Part shown: positions 1 through 7,915 of the stretch, piece after piece
Position numbering within the stretch: position 1 is the first letter of the stretch
How the letters are laid out: every line of letters starts with the position of its first letter
NCBI RefSeq assembly: GCF_019802045.1
Contig: NZ_JAHVHU010000005.1
Location: forward strand, 186,001 to 250,000
Length of the DNA stretch: 64,000 bases
From: Membranihabitans marinus
Lineage (GTDB): Bacteria > Bacteroidota > Bacteroidia > Chitinophagales > Saprospiraceae
Reading direction: 5' to 3'
Notes under the pieces: model-generated
The model's input: the letters and a program-made list of their open reading frames with translations, nothing else
Databases searched by the model: none
Told to the model about the DNA's origin: nothing
Position numbers and translations under genes: made by a program

Positions 1-380
1 TTAAGATACCCCTCCTGCTGTTCTTTAGACAATTCAAAGGTGTCTGATATATAGATGTACACATTTTCCAACATGGTCGGAAGTCGATCCTCTAAGGATC
101 CCAGATCGCGCCCCAGCAATATCAACTGATTAATTAAAATAGAGAATATCGTTATAATGATGCTGACAGTCAACAAGACACTTACCAAAGATGCTAACAG
201 TCGTGGGAATTTCCACCGTTCCAATTGACGGGTAAAAGGGGCCAGCAACATTGCAAGAAGGCTGCCCAGTGCCAAGGGTATGAGAAATGAGCTTCCCCAA
301 TAAAGCAAAGTAAATAAAAGGAGTAAAAACAGAAGCACCTGATTCACATGGAAAAGTGCTGAGGTGTTTTTTACATTCAT
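1..380 (-). CDS. AI-2E family (PerM/YdiK-type) permease, N-terminal part
   Basis: This is the first 126 codons of a gene that continues past the left edge. It starts at the ATG whose complement lies at 378-380. The reading frame is open throughout and gives a protein that starts MNVKNTSALFHVNQVLLFLL. It has two close hydrophobic segments (about residues 14-30 and 32-55), a basic stretch (FTRQLERWKFPR), and a third hydrophobic segment (about 70-95). It then turns amphipathic (LEDRLPTMLENVYIYI). This is the usual N-terminal layout of the AI-2E/UPF0118 permeases, eight-helix inner-membrane transporters of varied or unknown substrate. A 103-codon open frame at 130-441 on the same strand overlaps it but has no such protein features. 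The family call rests on topology and general sequence feel; the substrate cannot be inferred. Confidence 0.7.
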   Translation of the reverse strand, partial: MNVKNTSALFHVNQVLLFLLLLFTLLYWGSSFLIPLALGSLLAMLLAPFTRQLERWKFPRLLASLVSVLLTVSIIITIFSILINQLILLGRDLGSLEDRLPTMLENVYIYISDTFELSKEQQEGYL

Positions 381-529
381 TGTATTCCGGGTTTGAGATC
401 CTCAAAACGCCTAAAATACAAATAATATGAATGATCCGCACCCATTAACATTTATTGGATAAAAGCAATCTTTCAAATGCCTGATGGACCTAATTCTGGA
501 TTCCAAATCATGATCGATTTGAAAAAAGG

Positions 530-614
530 TGCCCGGGGCGGGACTTGAACCCGCACGACCGCAATGGTCACAGGATTTTAAGTCCTGCGTGTCTACCAAT
601 TCCACCACCCGGGC
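530..614 (-). tRNA. tRNA-Leu (anticodon TAA)
   Basis: Read on the minus strand, the 5' arm GCCCGGG pairs with the 3' arm CCCGGGC. The anticodon arm is CAGGA-CTTAAAA-TCCTG, giving anticodon TAA. A long variable arm (TGACCATTGCGGTCG) marks a class II tRNA, and the T arm carries the GTTCAAGTC loop. The discriminator base is A at 530. The next bases read CCT, so the CCA end is not encoded, and a run of six T follows at once and probably ends transcription. A perfect Bacteroidota-type promoter lies about 80 bp upstream. Confidence 0.97.
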
Positions 615-627
615 GAAAATATATACG

Positions 628-690
628 GCATGAGACCCTGGTCCTTTGACATGCTAAATGGGGATTTATTCTATCCCTGGATCTTATGCC
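628..690 (-). other. Foldable leader between promoter and tRNA-Leu
   Basis: Between the predicted start of transcription (near 688) and the tRNA there are about 75 bases whose two ends can pair: GGCATGAGA near 628-636 with TCTTATGCC at 682-690 (one G-T pair). This would give the primary transcript a stem outside the tRNA. It may only be a processing context for RNase P or RNase E-like cleavage. The pairing was found by eye. Confidence 0.35.
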
Positions 691-694
691 GTCG

Positions 695-725
695 CAAATC
701 TAATACCTTCCCACTTAATTACAAA
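695..725 (-). promoter_or_regulatory. Promoter for tRNA-Leu
   Basis: On the minus strand the bases read TTTG (722-725), 19 bases, then TAGATTTG (695-702). This is an exact match to the Bacteroidota primary-sigma consensus TTTG near -33 and TAnnTTTG near -7. Transcription would begin near 688-690 and run into tRNA-Leu. Confidence 0.75.
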
Positions 726-765
726 CTTCTCGTCCGAAATAAAATAATAAATTATCGAATTTCGG

Positions 766-795
766 TTTGAGATTCCCAAATAACTCTTATATTTG
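766..795 (+). promoter_or_regulatory. Promoter for tRNA-Gly
   Basis: TTTG at 766-769, an 18-base spacer, then TATATTTG at 788-795 match the Bacteroidota consensus without a mismatch. The predicted start (about 800-803) is close to 20 bases before the tRNA-Gly 5' end at 821. It faces away from the tRNA-Leu promoter, so the two tRNA genes are divergent. Confidence 0.8.
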
Positions 796-820
796 CCATC
801 GCTTACAAAAAATAGCACAC

Positions 821-893
<73 letters not shown>

Positions 894-900
894 CATCAAG

Positions 901-926
901 CCCTGGCTCATGGAGCCGGGGTTTTT
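901..926 (+). terminator. Rho-independent terminator after tRNA-Gly
   Basis: CCCTGGCTC (901-909), loop ATG, and GAGCCGGGG (913-921) form a nine-pair GC-rich stem with one G-T pair. A T run follows (922-925). It begins eight bases after the tRNA. Confidence 0.85.
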
Positions 927-929
927 CAT

Positions 930-1375
930 TTCTACTATTGCCTTCCTCCGCTTAAAACCAGCGTTTATCCAATGATTTGATTCGATGACATTTTTTTTAC
1001 TTAAAAACCCTTCCGACCATTGGATGGGGTTCCGGGTCGAGGGTCCTGTTCCGGGGATGAGATGTATAAATCCTAATAGAAAGGCGTAGTGAATTAACCG
1101 TGATAAGATTCTTCAGCTATACAAAGACTGTCGAGAATCAGGAGGCATTGTCTTGTAAAAATAAAGGGAAGAACTTCGAAATACTACAAAATGTCGATTG
1201 AATTTATGTCCAATAAGGAACCTTTATTTACATCTAGGATATATATATTATGACTAAATGATTTTCTTGATCACCCCCTTCGAAAATCAAGTCGTTGTGG
1301 TAAATTAGGCGGATTGAGAGATTTTCTCGAGCCCAATAGGATACTCTTTCGATAATTGGCCCCTACCCTACTCTA
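930..1375. other. Intergenic, no gene seen
   Basis: No supported gene was found in these 446 bases. A weak stem (TGATTTTC at 1259-1266 with GAAAATCA at 1282-1289) lies about 90 bases beyond the stop of glpF and could be part of the end of the glycerol operon. It lacks a T run. A 16-base word at 1122-1137 recurs with one mismatch at 27701-27716. Confidence 0.4.
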
Positions 1376-2104
1376 TTAAAATACGAGATAAAAGCCACCC
1401 GCGATGGCCGCACCTACCAGAGGTCCGACAACCGGGATCCAGGCATAATCCCAGCCCGCTGATTCTTCTTTTTTGGTAAAAAGCAAGGAATAGACAATGC
1501 GCGGCGATAAATCCCGTGCCGGATTAATGGCATAACCCGTGGTGCCACCCAGCGACAATCCAATCGCCCAGACCAAAAATGCGACCGGAATGGCTCCAAT
1601 GGAACCGAGTCCCACCGGCGTTTGATTTGGATCTTCCAATTTGGCTCCCGTAATATACAATACCACAAAGACCAATACAAAGGTGCCAATTAATTCCGAC
1701 AGAAAATTATTTCCATTGTTCCGAATCTCCGGATGGGTACAAAATGTAGCCCGGATCCCAAGAATGTTGGTGGTGGCCTGATAGTGCATCCGATAGAACA
1801 ACCAGACAAACAACGCTCCGAGCCCCCCACCGATCATTTGCCCGGCAATATATGGTAGCACCTGGCCCCAATCAAATTTACCGGCAATAGCCAGCCCCAC
1901 CGTGACGGCCGGATTAATATGCGCACCGCTATAGGGGCCGGCAACCACTACACCGACAAAAACAGCCAGGGCCCACCCTGTCGTAATCACGATCCAACCT
2001 GAATCTGATCCTTTGGTATCTTTTAACACTACATTGGCAACTACGCCATTTCCAAGTAAAATAAGTAAAAATGTTCCGATGATTTCGGCGACAAATGGAG
2101 TCAT
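1376..2104 (-). CDS. glpF: Glycerol facilitator (aquaglyceroporin, MIP family)
   Basis: This 242-residue membrane channel lets glycerol diffuse across the inner membrane. Both MIP half-repeats are present, with SGAHINPAV around residues 59-67 (first NPA at 64-66) and GYAINPARD at 190-198. Asp198 directly after NPAR is typical of glycerol channels; water-only aquaporins usually have a different residue there. Six hydrophobic helices fit the usual length. It is the last gene of glpD-glpK-glpF, 19 bases after glpK, so imported glycerol would be trapped at once by the kinase. Confidence 0.95.
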   Translation of the reverse strand: MTPFVAEIIGTFLLILLGNGVVANVVLKDTKGSDSGWIVITTGWALAVFVGVVVAGPYSGAHINPAVTVGLAIAGKFDWGQVLPYIAGQMIGGGLGALFVWLFYRMHYQATTNILGIRATFCTHPEIRNNGNNFLSELIGTFVLVFVVLYITGAKLEDPNQTPVGLGSIGAIPVAFLVWAIGLSLGGTTGYAINPARDLSPRIVYSLLFTKKEESAGWDYAWIPVVGPLVGAAIAGGFYLVF

Positions 2105-2123
2105 AAGATAGTAGGTTTAAAAT

Positions 2124-3623
2124 TTAATTTTCATTTGTTTTTTCCCATCCACGGGATCGTTCAACGGCTGCATGCCATCTTTTTAATAATTGATCAGCAG
2201 CTTCCGATTCCATTTCCGGATCAAATTCCCGATCCACCTGCCACTGACTTTGAATGTCATCGATACTTTTCCAATATCCCGTAGCCAAACCAGCCAGATA
2301 GGCAGCGCCCATGGCAGTGGTTTCCATGACCTTCGGCCGAATCACCTGACTTCGAAGAATATCCGCCTGGAATTGCATCATAAAATTGTTCTTTACAGCT
2401 CCACCATCTACGCGCATCTCTTTGGTTTCACTTTGCATATCCTGCTCCATGGCTTTCAAAACATCAGCTACCTGGTACGCAATGCCCTCCAATGCCGCGC
2501 GTACAATGTGATTCTTGGTCGTACCCCGGGTCAACCCGACCAATGTACCCCGGGCAAATTGATCCCAATACGGTGCAGCCAATCCCGAAAGAGCGGGGAC
2601 GAAATACACACCGTCATTGTCTTCCACCGCTGTGGCCATCGCTTCAGAATCAGCCGCATCACTTAATAATCCCAGGCCATCACGCAACCACTGGATGGCA
2701 GCACCACCGATAAACACACTTCCTTCCAGGGCATAGGTCACCTTATCGTCCAATTTCCAGGCCACCGTAGTCAATAGATTGTTGTCGGACTGCACCGCTT
2801 CTTCGCCGGTATTCATCACCAAAAAGCAGCCAGTTCCGTAGGTTGTCTTAGCCATCCCTCGTTCCAGGCACATCTGTCCGAATAAAGCCGATTGCTGATC
2901 TCCAGCCACCCCTGTGATTGGAATGGGAAAAAGAGTATTCGCTGTTTCACCAAAAACCTCACTATTGGATTTTACTTCGGGCATCATCTCAGCCGGAATA
3001 TCAAACAGATCCAGTAATTCCTGATCCCAGCACTGGTCATGGATATTGTAAAGCATCGTCCGGGATGCATTGGTGATATCAGTGGCATGCGTGGCCCCCT
3101 TCGTAAACTTATATATCAGCCACGAGTCGACCGTACCAAACTTCAACCGACCGGCTGCGGCCTTTTCGCGGGCTCCTTCGACATTGTCCAGAATCCATTT
3201 TAATTTGGTCGCTGAGAAATAGGCATCAATAATCAGCCCGGTTTTGTCCCGGATCATATCTGCATGCCCCGCTGCTTTAAGCTCTTCACAGTAATCCGAC
3301 GTGCGGCGGTCTTGCCACACGATCGCCCGATGTATCGGCTGTTGGGTTTCCGTGTCCCATACCACCGTGGTTTCCCGTTGGTTGGTGATTCCGATTGCTT
3401 CGATATCCTGGGCGTCCAGATCGGTTTGAGCCACCACCTCGGCAGCCACCGAAGACTGTGTCGACCAGATCTCCTGAGCGTCATGCTCTACCCACCCGGC
3501 TTTTGGAAAATATTGCTGAAAAGGTTTTTGAGCGACAGAAATGATCTCCCCGGAATGATTAAAAATGATCGCCCGGGATGAGGTCGTTCCCTGATCCAAT
3601 GCTAAAATGTATTTCTTTGACAT
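2124..3623 (-). CDS. glpK: Glycerol kinase
   Basis: This cytoplasmic FGGY-family kinase of 499 residues (usual family length about 500) converts glycerol and ATP to glycerol-3-phosphate. The N-terminal phosphate-binding motif [12 protein letters not shown] (about residues 9-20), the substrate-site segments [10 protein letters not shown] and WQDRRT, the [13 protein letters not shown] motif and the C-terminal [12 protein letters not shown] are all intact. It lies between glpD (98 bp upstream) and glpF (19 bp downstream) on the same strand, forming a complete glycerol uptake and oxidation operon. Confidence 0.97.
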   Translation of the reverse strand: MSKKYILALDQGTTSSRAIIFNHSGEIISVAQKPFQQYFPKAGWVEHDAQEIWSTQSSVAAEVVAQTDLDAQDIEAIGITNQRETTVVWDTETQQPIHRAIVWQDRRTSDYCEELKAAGHADMIRDKTGLIIDAYFSATKLKWILDNVEGAREKAAAGRLKFGTVDSWLIYKFTKGATHATDITNASRTMLYNIHDQCWDQELLDLFDIPAEMMPEVKSNSEVFGETANTLFPIPITGVAGDQQSALFGQMCLERGMAKTTYGTGCFLVMNTGEEAVQSDNNLLTTVAWKLDDKVTYALEGSVFIGGAAIQWLRDGLGLLSDAADSEAMATAVEDNDGVYFVPALSGLAAPYWDQFARGTLVGLTRGTTKNHIVRAALEGIAYQVADVLKAMEQDMQSETKEMRVDGGAVKNNFMMQFQADILRSQVIRPKVMETTAMGAAYLAGLATGYWKSIDDIQSQWQVDREFDPEMESEAADQLLKRWHAAVERSRGWEKTNEN

Positions 3624-3721
3624 AAAATTAAATTTATTTGATTCTTACTACTAACCGTTCGTCTAATAGTGTGAGAACTGTGAATTTCAAAAAAAATTTA
3701 AAGTAAGAAACTTTTTCAGGA

Positions 3722-5272
3722 CTATAGACTTTTCCATCTGTATTTTTTTGCCAGGGCTTTGAATGCATCTAAGTCTGCTTTAAGATCATACACCTCCGAT
3801 CCCAGTTCTTCTTGCAACATCGCTCCGATCTCCGGAGCTATTTTAAGCGCACGGTCTGCATCCAGGACCAGCAACCGCATCCGGCGACTCAAAATATCTT
3901 CGATGGTCAATGCATACTCTTCCCGAATCATATACCGCACGTCGCCGGCGGTCCACGGGTATCCGACCACAATTTCATTCCCCTCCACCTTAGACTCAAC
4001 CTTAACCTCAGCATTTCCTTCCTCGCCCAAACCATATTTTTTATCCAACGCGGATACCCAAACCGGGAGGTGGTCGGTCCGACAGGTTTTTTCTGAAAGT
4101 CGACCGAGTTTGATGGCTTCATCCACGGCATCTTCGGCCATACGCCGGTACGTGGTCCACTTCCCCCCGATGATGGTTATCATGCCATGCGGTGAAGTTA
4201 GCACGCGATGCCCTCTGGAAATTTCTTTCGTTTTATGTCCGGACTCTTCCGGGGCCGCCAAAGGGCGTAATCCGGCAAATACAGATTGGATGTCAGACGC
4301 CTTGGGAGAAGGTGTCATGTACGCATCAGCCGTTTCCAGAATAAAGTTAATTTCCTGGTCCGAGGGTTGCGGCTCCTTGTTCGTCTCCTCCACAGGTGCA
4401 TCCGTCGTCCCGATTAAAGTCTTGTCGTACCACGGAATGGCAAAAAGGACACGTCCATCGGACGTCTTCGGAATCATAATGCCATGTCGGCTTTTCAGGA
4501 ACCGTCCATCTACCACGATGTGTGCACCTCGGCTTGGTGCAATCAAAGGCCGGGTCTGCTCTTGTTCCATCCCCAGAATATCGTCCACATACACCCCCGT
4601 GGCATTGAAGACCGTTTTGGCAGAAAGAGCTATTTCCTGATCTGAAATGTGATCTTTAAACTTCAAATGAAAAACATCTGCTTTTTCGTCCTTATCAATT
4701 TGATTGACCTCCGCATAGTTCAGCACCGCAGCACCGTGCTCCTCAGCTGTTTTGGCCAGTGAAACCGCCATCCGACTGTCGTCAAACTGTCCATCGTAAT
4801 AAACAATTCCTCCTTTTAACCCCTTTTTTCGAATGGTCGGTAAAAATTTCTCCACCGATGACGAAGAGATATACGTCGAACGACCCAGACTCCGCTTTCC
4901 TGAAAGCAGATCATATAGTTTCAGGCCGATGTAATAAAATGGAATCTCCCACCACTGATAAGCCGGCACTACAAAGGGCAAATCCCGCACCAGTGCCGGT
5001 GCATTTTTACGCATGATGCCGCGCTCTCGCAAGGCTTCCAACACCAGTCGAACATTCCCCTGTGCCAGGTATCGAACTCCACCATGGACCAACTTGGTAC
5101 TCCGGCTGGATGTCCCCTTGGCAAAGTCATCACGCTCCAACAACACCGTCGAATACCCCCGGCTGGCAGCATCTACTGCGATCCCAACACCAGTTGCTCC
5201 GCCACCAATGACGACCACATCAACGGGTCCGTCTGCTTTGGTTATCCGGTGCATCATTTCATTTCGCCACAT
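3722..5272 (-). CDS. glpD: FAD-dependent glycerol-3-phosphate dehydrogenase
   Basis: This 516-residue flavoprotein oxidises glycerol-3-phosphate to dihydroxyacetone phosphate and passes electrons to the quinone pool at the inner membrane. The FAD-binding GGGATGVG motif is at about residues 23-30, followed by the family motif RSTKLVHGGVRYL. Near the middle are the GAHIVVD and TDAPVEE segments, and the C-terminal DAO_C-type domain is complete. The first ATG (5272) adds a short MWRNE tail; a start at the ATG pair five codons later is equally possible. It is the first gene of the glp operon; a strong inverted repeat lies about 165 bp upstream. Confidence 0.95.
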   Translation of the reverse strand: MWRNEMMHRITKADGPVDVVVIGGGATGVGIAVDAASRGYSTVLLERDDFAKGTSSRSTKLVHGGVRYLAQGNVRLVLEALRERGIMRKNAPALVRDLPFVVPAYQWWEIPFYYIGLKLYDLLSGKRSLGRSTYISSSSVEKFLPTIRKKGLKGGIVYYDGQFDDSRMAVSLAKTAEEHGAAVLNYAEVNQIDKDEKADVFHLKFKDHISDQEIALSAKTVFNATGVYVDDILGMEQEQTRPLIAPSRGAHIVVDGRFLKSRHGIMIPKTSDGRVLFAIPWYDKTLIGTTDAPVEETNKEPQPSDQEINFILETADAYMTPSPKASDIQSVFAGLRPLAAPEESGHKTKEISRGHRVLTSPHGMITIIGGKWTTYRRMAEDAVDEAIKLGRLSEKTCRTDHLPVWVSALDKKYGLGEEGNAEVKVESKVEGNEIVVGYPWTAGDVRYMIREEYALTIEDILSRRMRLLVLDADRALKIAPEIGAMLQEELGSEVYDLKADLDAFKALAKKYRWKSL

Positions 5273-5583
5273 AGGTATATGAATTAGTATTTACATCAAA
5301 TAATATGAACATAGGTATTTGAACCTTCTCTTCCAAACTCCTAATATTTTGACAAATATCTTAAAATATTTTTAGCATGAAATGGATTGACTCAATTTGT
5401 TTGGCTTTCGAAACATAGACTTAATTTTCATAATAACTCATCACCAGGGTTTGACAATCCTGGTGATGAAGGTAAATACATCCACTCACATGCCCGAAGA
5501 AAGCCCGGCTGTACATTCCGCTTATTTTGACAAATAGTGTATATTCACCTTTCGATTTCAAAAATCTATTCAATCATATTCGT
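5273..5583. promoter_or_regulatory. Divergent control region glpD / secreted phosphatase
   Basis: This AT-rich region separates two divergent genes. It holds an 11-bp perfect inverted repeat, TCATCACCAGG at 5438-5448 and CCTGGTGATGA at 5459-5469, with a 10-base spacer. Neither arm is followed by a T run and no gene ends here, so an operator or a leader hairpin is more likely than a terminator. No exact TAnnTTTG match was found for either gene. Confidence 0.45.
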
Positions 5584-6462
5584 ATGAATCACGTCACAAA
5601 TCAAATAAGAACTCGGCTGGTTTTCCTACCAGTACTTCTCACCATGCTTGTCGTTATGGGAACCAATACGGAACTGACGGCACAGGATCGGAGTGTCATG
5701 ACCTACAACCTCCGTAATAGTAATGCCAATGACGGCGAAGACATCTGGGACAATCGCAAAGAAAGCCTGGTTCAGGAAATCGCTTTTTATGAACCTGATT
5801 TTTTGGGCGTTCAGGAAGCTTTGCATTCGCAGATGGAATACCTGGATGAGCAGCTCCCACAGTACGCTTATATCGGGGTGGGTCGGGATGATGGAAAGAC
5901 CCGGGGTGAATACAGTGCTATCTTTTATCACAAAGATCGGGTGAAATTGCTGACCGGTTCAACGTTTTGGCTCTCCGAGACACCGGATAAAATATCGAAG
6001 GGATGGGATGCCGCTCTACCCCGGATTGTGACCTACGGTCATTTTAAATACAAGAAAGGAAAAAAAGATAAAATCTGGTATTTCAATACGCATTTTGATC
6101 ACCGGGGGACAGAAGCCCGTGAAAAAAGCGTCGAACTAATCATCAAAAAAGTCCACGAACTGGCCAACTCCAAAGAACCGGTTCTGATCTCGGGGGACTT
6201 CAATCTCACACCGGACTCCAAGCCGATTCAGCACATGTCCAAAGCGTTTAACGACACCTACACCCATTCCCGGGTACCCGCTTTTGGGCCAGCCACCACC
6301 TTTCAAGGCTTCAACATCAATGCCCAAAACGACAAACGCATTGATTATATATTTACCAATGACCATGTTCAGGTGCTGAAAACCGCTATTTTGAGCCATT
6401 GGATCGACGGACACTTTAACTCGGACCACTTCCCGGTGTTGAGTTATTTCCGGGTGAAATAA
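5584..6462 (+). CDS. Secreted endonuclease/exonuclease/phosphatase family protein
   Basis: This 292-residue protein has the DNase I-like metal-dependent phosphoesterase fold. The motifs appear in order: TYNLRNSN, GVQEAL (catalytic Glu), THFDHRG, SGDFNLTPDS, RIDYIF and SDHFPV. The N-terminus (NQIRTRLVFLPVLLTMLVVM, then TELTAQ) is a signal peptide, so it acts outside the cytoplasm. The start at 5584 puts the signal peptide in normal position; an upstream in-frame TTG at 5527 would add 19 unconserved residues. Related Bacteroidota proteins are annotated as sphingomyelinase-like or nuclease-like. The substrate is unknown: phospholipid head groups, sugars or nucleic acid are all possible. Confidence 0.85.
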   Translation: MNHVTNQIRTRLVFLPVLLTMLVVMGTNTELTAQDRSVMTYNLRNSNANDGEDIWDNRKESLVQEIAFYEPDFLGVQEALHSQMEYLDEQLPQYAYIGVGRDDGKTRGEYSAIFYHKDRVKLLTGSTFWLSETPDKISKGWDAALPRIVTYGHFKYKKGKKDKIWYFNTHFDHRGTEAREKSVELIIKKVHELANSKEPVLISGDFNLTPDSKPIQHMSKAFNDTYTHSRVPAFGPATTFQGFNINAQNDKRIDYIFTNDHVQVLKTAILSHWIDGHFNSDHFPVLSYFRVK

Positions 6463-6468
6463 GATTAC

Positions 6469-6653
6469 TTTATTTCTCGCAAAGACGGTAAGACGCAGAA
6501 TGTTTCCCGCAGATCTCGCAGATTTTCGCAGATATTAATCCATGCAAACCGTGCTGGGGGACAGGTGTAAGTCTCCCCTTTCCCACCCGACTTACACCAC
6601 AGGATTCTTCCCCCACCTCCGTGCCGGCAGGTATGGTCTATGGGTTGACAAAT
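6469..6653 (+). repeat. Composite intergenic repeat, copy 1
   Basis: This copy carries three modules. Module A (about 6504-6547) holds clustered CGCAGAT words and ends TTAATCCATGCAA. Module B is a 10-bp hairpin, GGTGTAAGTC at 6564-6573 with GACTTACACC at 6589-6598. Module C begins GATTCTTCCCCCACCTCCGT and ends near GGTCTATGGG. A lead-in TTTCTCGCAAAGACGGTAAG resembles intergenic repeats common in Bacteroidota genomes. The copy lies between two convergent genes. Confidence 0.8.
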
Positions 6654-6678
6654 GATATATGGAAATAACAATCAGTAG

Positions 6679-6829
6679 TTCCCGCAGATACGACAGATTT
6701 TCGCAGAGGATTACCCTTACAAACTGTCCAGGTAGTGCTGAGAAGGTGTAAGCGTCCTTTCTCTCTCAACAGGCTTACACCGCAGGATTCTTCCCCCACC
6801 TCCGTCAGGTACGGTCTATGGGTAGAAAA
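6679..6829 (+). repeat. Composite intergenic repeat, copy 2
   Basis: It has the same modules in the same order and orientation as copy 1. Module A begins TTCCCGCAGATACGACAGAT. The hairpin is GGTGTAAGC (6745-6753) with GCTTACACC (6773-6781). Module C runs GATTCTTCCCCCACCTCCGT to GGTCTATGGGTAGAAA. Compared with copy 1, the ninth base pair of the stem changes from T-A to C-G, so pairing is kept. Its last 25 bases overlap the 3' end of the convergent methyltransferase gene. Confidence 0.8.
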
Positions 6830-7581
6830 CAATCCGTCTTTTTAAAAATAATGTTAATCCCTGTCCGGAAGCTGGCCGGTAAGAAAAGGCTCACCAGTTT
6901 ATCATACCATACCCCGGCCCGTGTATTGCGCGTAAAGTAATTTTTTATCTCAAAATCAACCGTTTCCAAACCCGCCTGATCGGCCATCTGCCGGAGTTCA
7001 GGGACCGTATATTCGCGAAAATGGCCGGGATTATCCCGGGTTTCCCGTATCATTTCATACGGATTGGATCCGGCCAGGAGTCTCAGACGACGCTCAAGCG
7101 CCACTGCATTCGGAGTACCGATAATCAGAAAGCCACCCGGATTCATGATGGAAGCAATAAACCGGAAGACATGTACGGGACTGGTATACAGGTGTTCGAG
7201 TACCTCGGCCATGACGACGATATCCATTTTGGGCGGCGCAATCCATTTCTCGGGATATTGGGCATCATTCAGATCAAAAGCATGAAAATGATCTTTGTTT
7301 ATTTTGATAACCGGCGGAAAATGCCCGCCCCGGCTGGCTTCGTGCGCAAACCCCAATGTATAGAGGTCATCATCTTCCAGATTACTTTGGAGGATATCGG
7401 TAAAAAAGCTCGGTCCGATGTCCATGACCCGGATCGGACCATTGCCAAAATTTGAACGAACTTTCTGTACCATCCGCCACAGGTAGGCAAAGCGCCGGGC
7501 ATGGGTATGCAAATAGGTTTCTGCTTCCGGGTCCAGTTCCATGGCAGCATACCGGTCTATAATTTCCGATTCGGAGTTCAT
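6805..7581 (-). CDS. Class I SAM-dependent methyltransferase
   Basis: This 258-residue protein has a Rossmann-type methyltransferase core. The SAM-binding region is around IRVMDIGPSFFTDIL, the post-I acidic segment is MDIVVMAEVLEHLY, and the later strand is GGFLIIGTPNAVALE. Proteins of this type (Methyltransf_23-like) often act in lipid, quinone or glycan modification; the substrate is not evident. The start at 7581 (MNSESEIIDRYAAMEL) is preferred because the 16 codons upstream are unlike the family. The last seven codons (FLPIDRT) and the stop lie inside repeat copy 2, so the native C-terminus was probably replaced when the repeat inserted. Confidence 0.8.
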   Translation of the reverse strand: MNSESEIIDRYAAMELDPEAETYLHTHARRFAYLWRMVQKVRSNFGNGPIRVMDIGPSFFTDILQSNLEDDDLYTLGFAHEASRGGHFPPVIKINKDHFHAFDLNDAQYPEKWIAPPKMDIVVMAEVLEHLYTSPVHVFRFIASIMNPGGFLIIGTPNAVALERRLRLLAGSNPYEMIRETRDNPGHFREYTVPELRQMADQAGLETVDFEIKNYFTRNTRAGVWYDKLVSLFLPASFRTGINIIFKKTDCFLPIDRT

Positions 7582-7915
7582 TGGATTGAATTTTGGTGGG
7601 TAAATATAAGGAAACAATATTAAGCGCAATTGGAATAATGTAGCAAAAGCATCTTGCTTTTGGGAGTCTGCCCCGAGCCGGTCTTATCTATACGACGAGG
7701 CACTACTTTCAAAATCACTAAACCAAATAAACACTCCAATCGAAAGCCTAAGAAGATCACTTATAAACAAATAATGATTGATGGGATTAATTTCTGAATA
7801 GTTATAAACTTAACCAACAATAACCTCCCCCCCCCGTTATATATAAATAAACCAACCACAAACCCAATTCACCATTAAATAACAGTACCCGGGGCACGCG
7901 ATAAAACCAATTATT
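7582..7915. other. Intergenic with short hairpin and poly-C tract
   Basis: No gene is seen. A perfect 8-bp hairpin with a three-base loop (CAAAAGCA at 7644-7651, TGCTTTTG at 7655-7662) looks like a small palindromic dispersed element. A run of nine C lies at 7827-7835, about 80 bases before the next start codon. Tracts of this kind can vary in length by slippage. Confidence 0.45.

Noticed and set aside
130-441. 103-codon open frame on the minus strand
   Set aside because: It overlaps the permease frame 1-380, which has a proper start, an uninterrupted frame and membrane topology.
3759-4640. 293-codon open frame on the plus strand
   Set aside because: It is antisense to glpD and has low-complexity Ser/Arg-rich composition typical of shadow frames.
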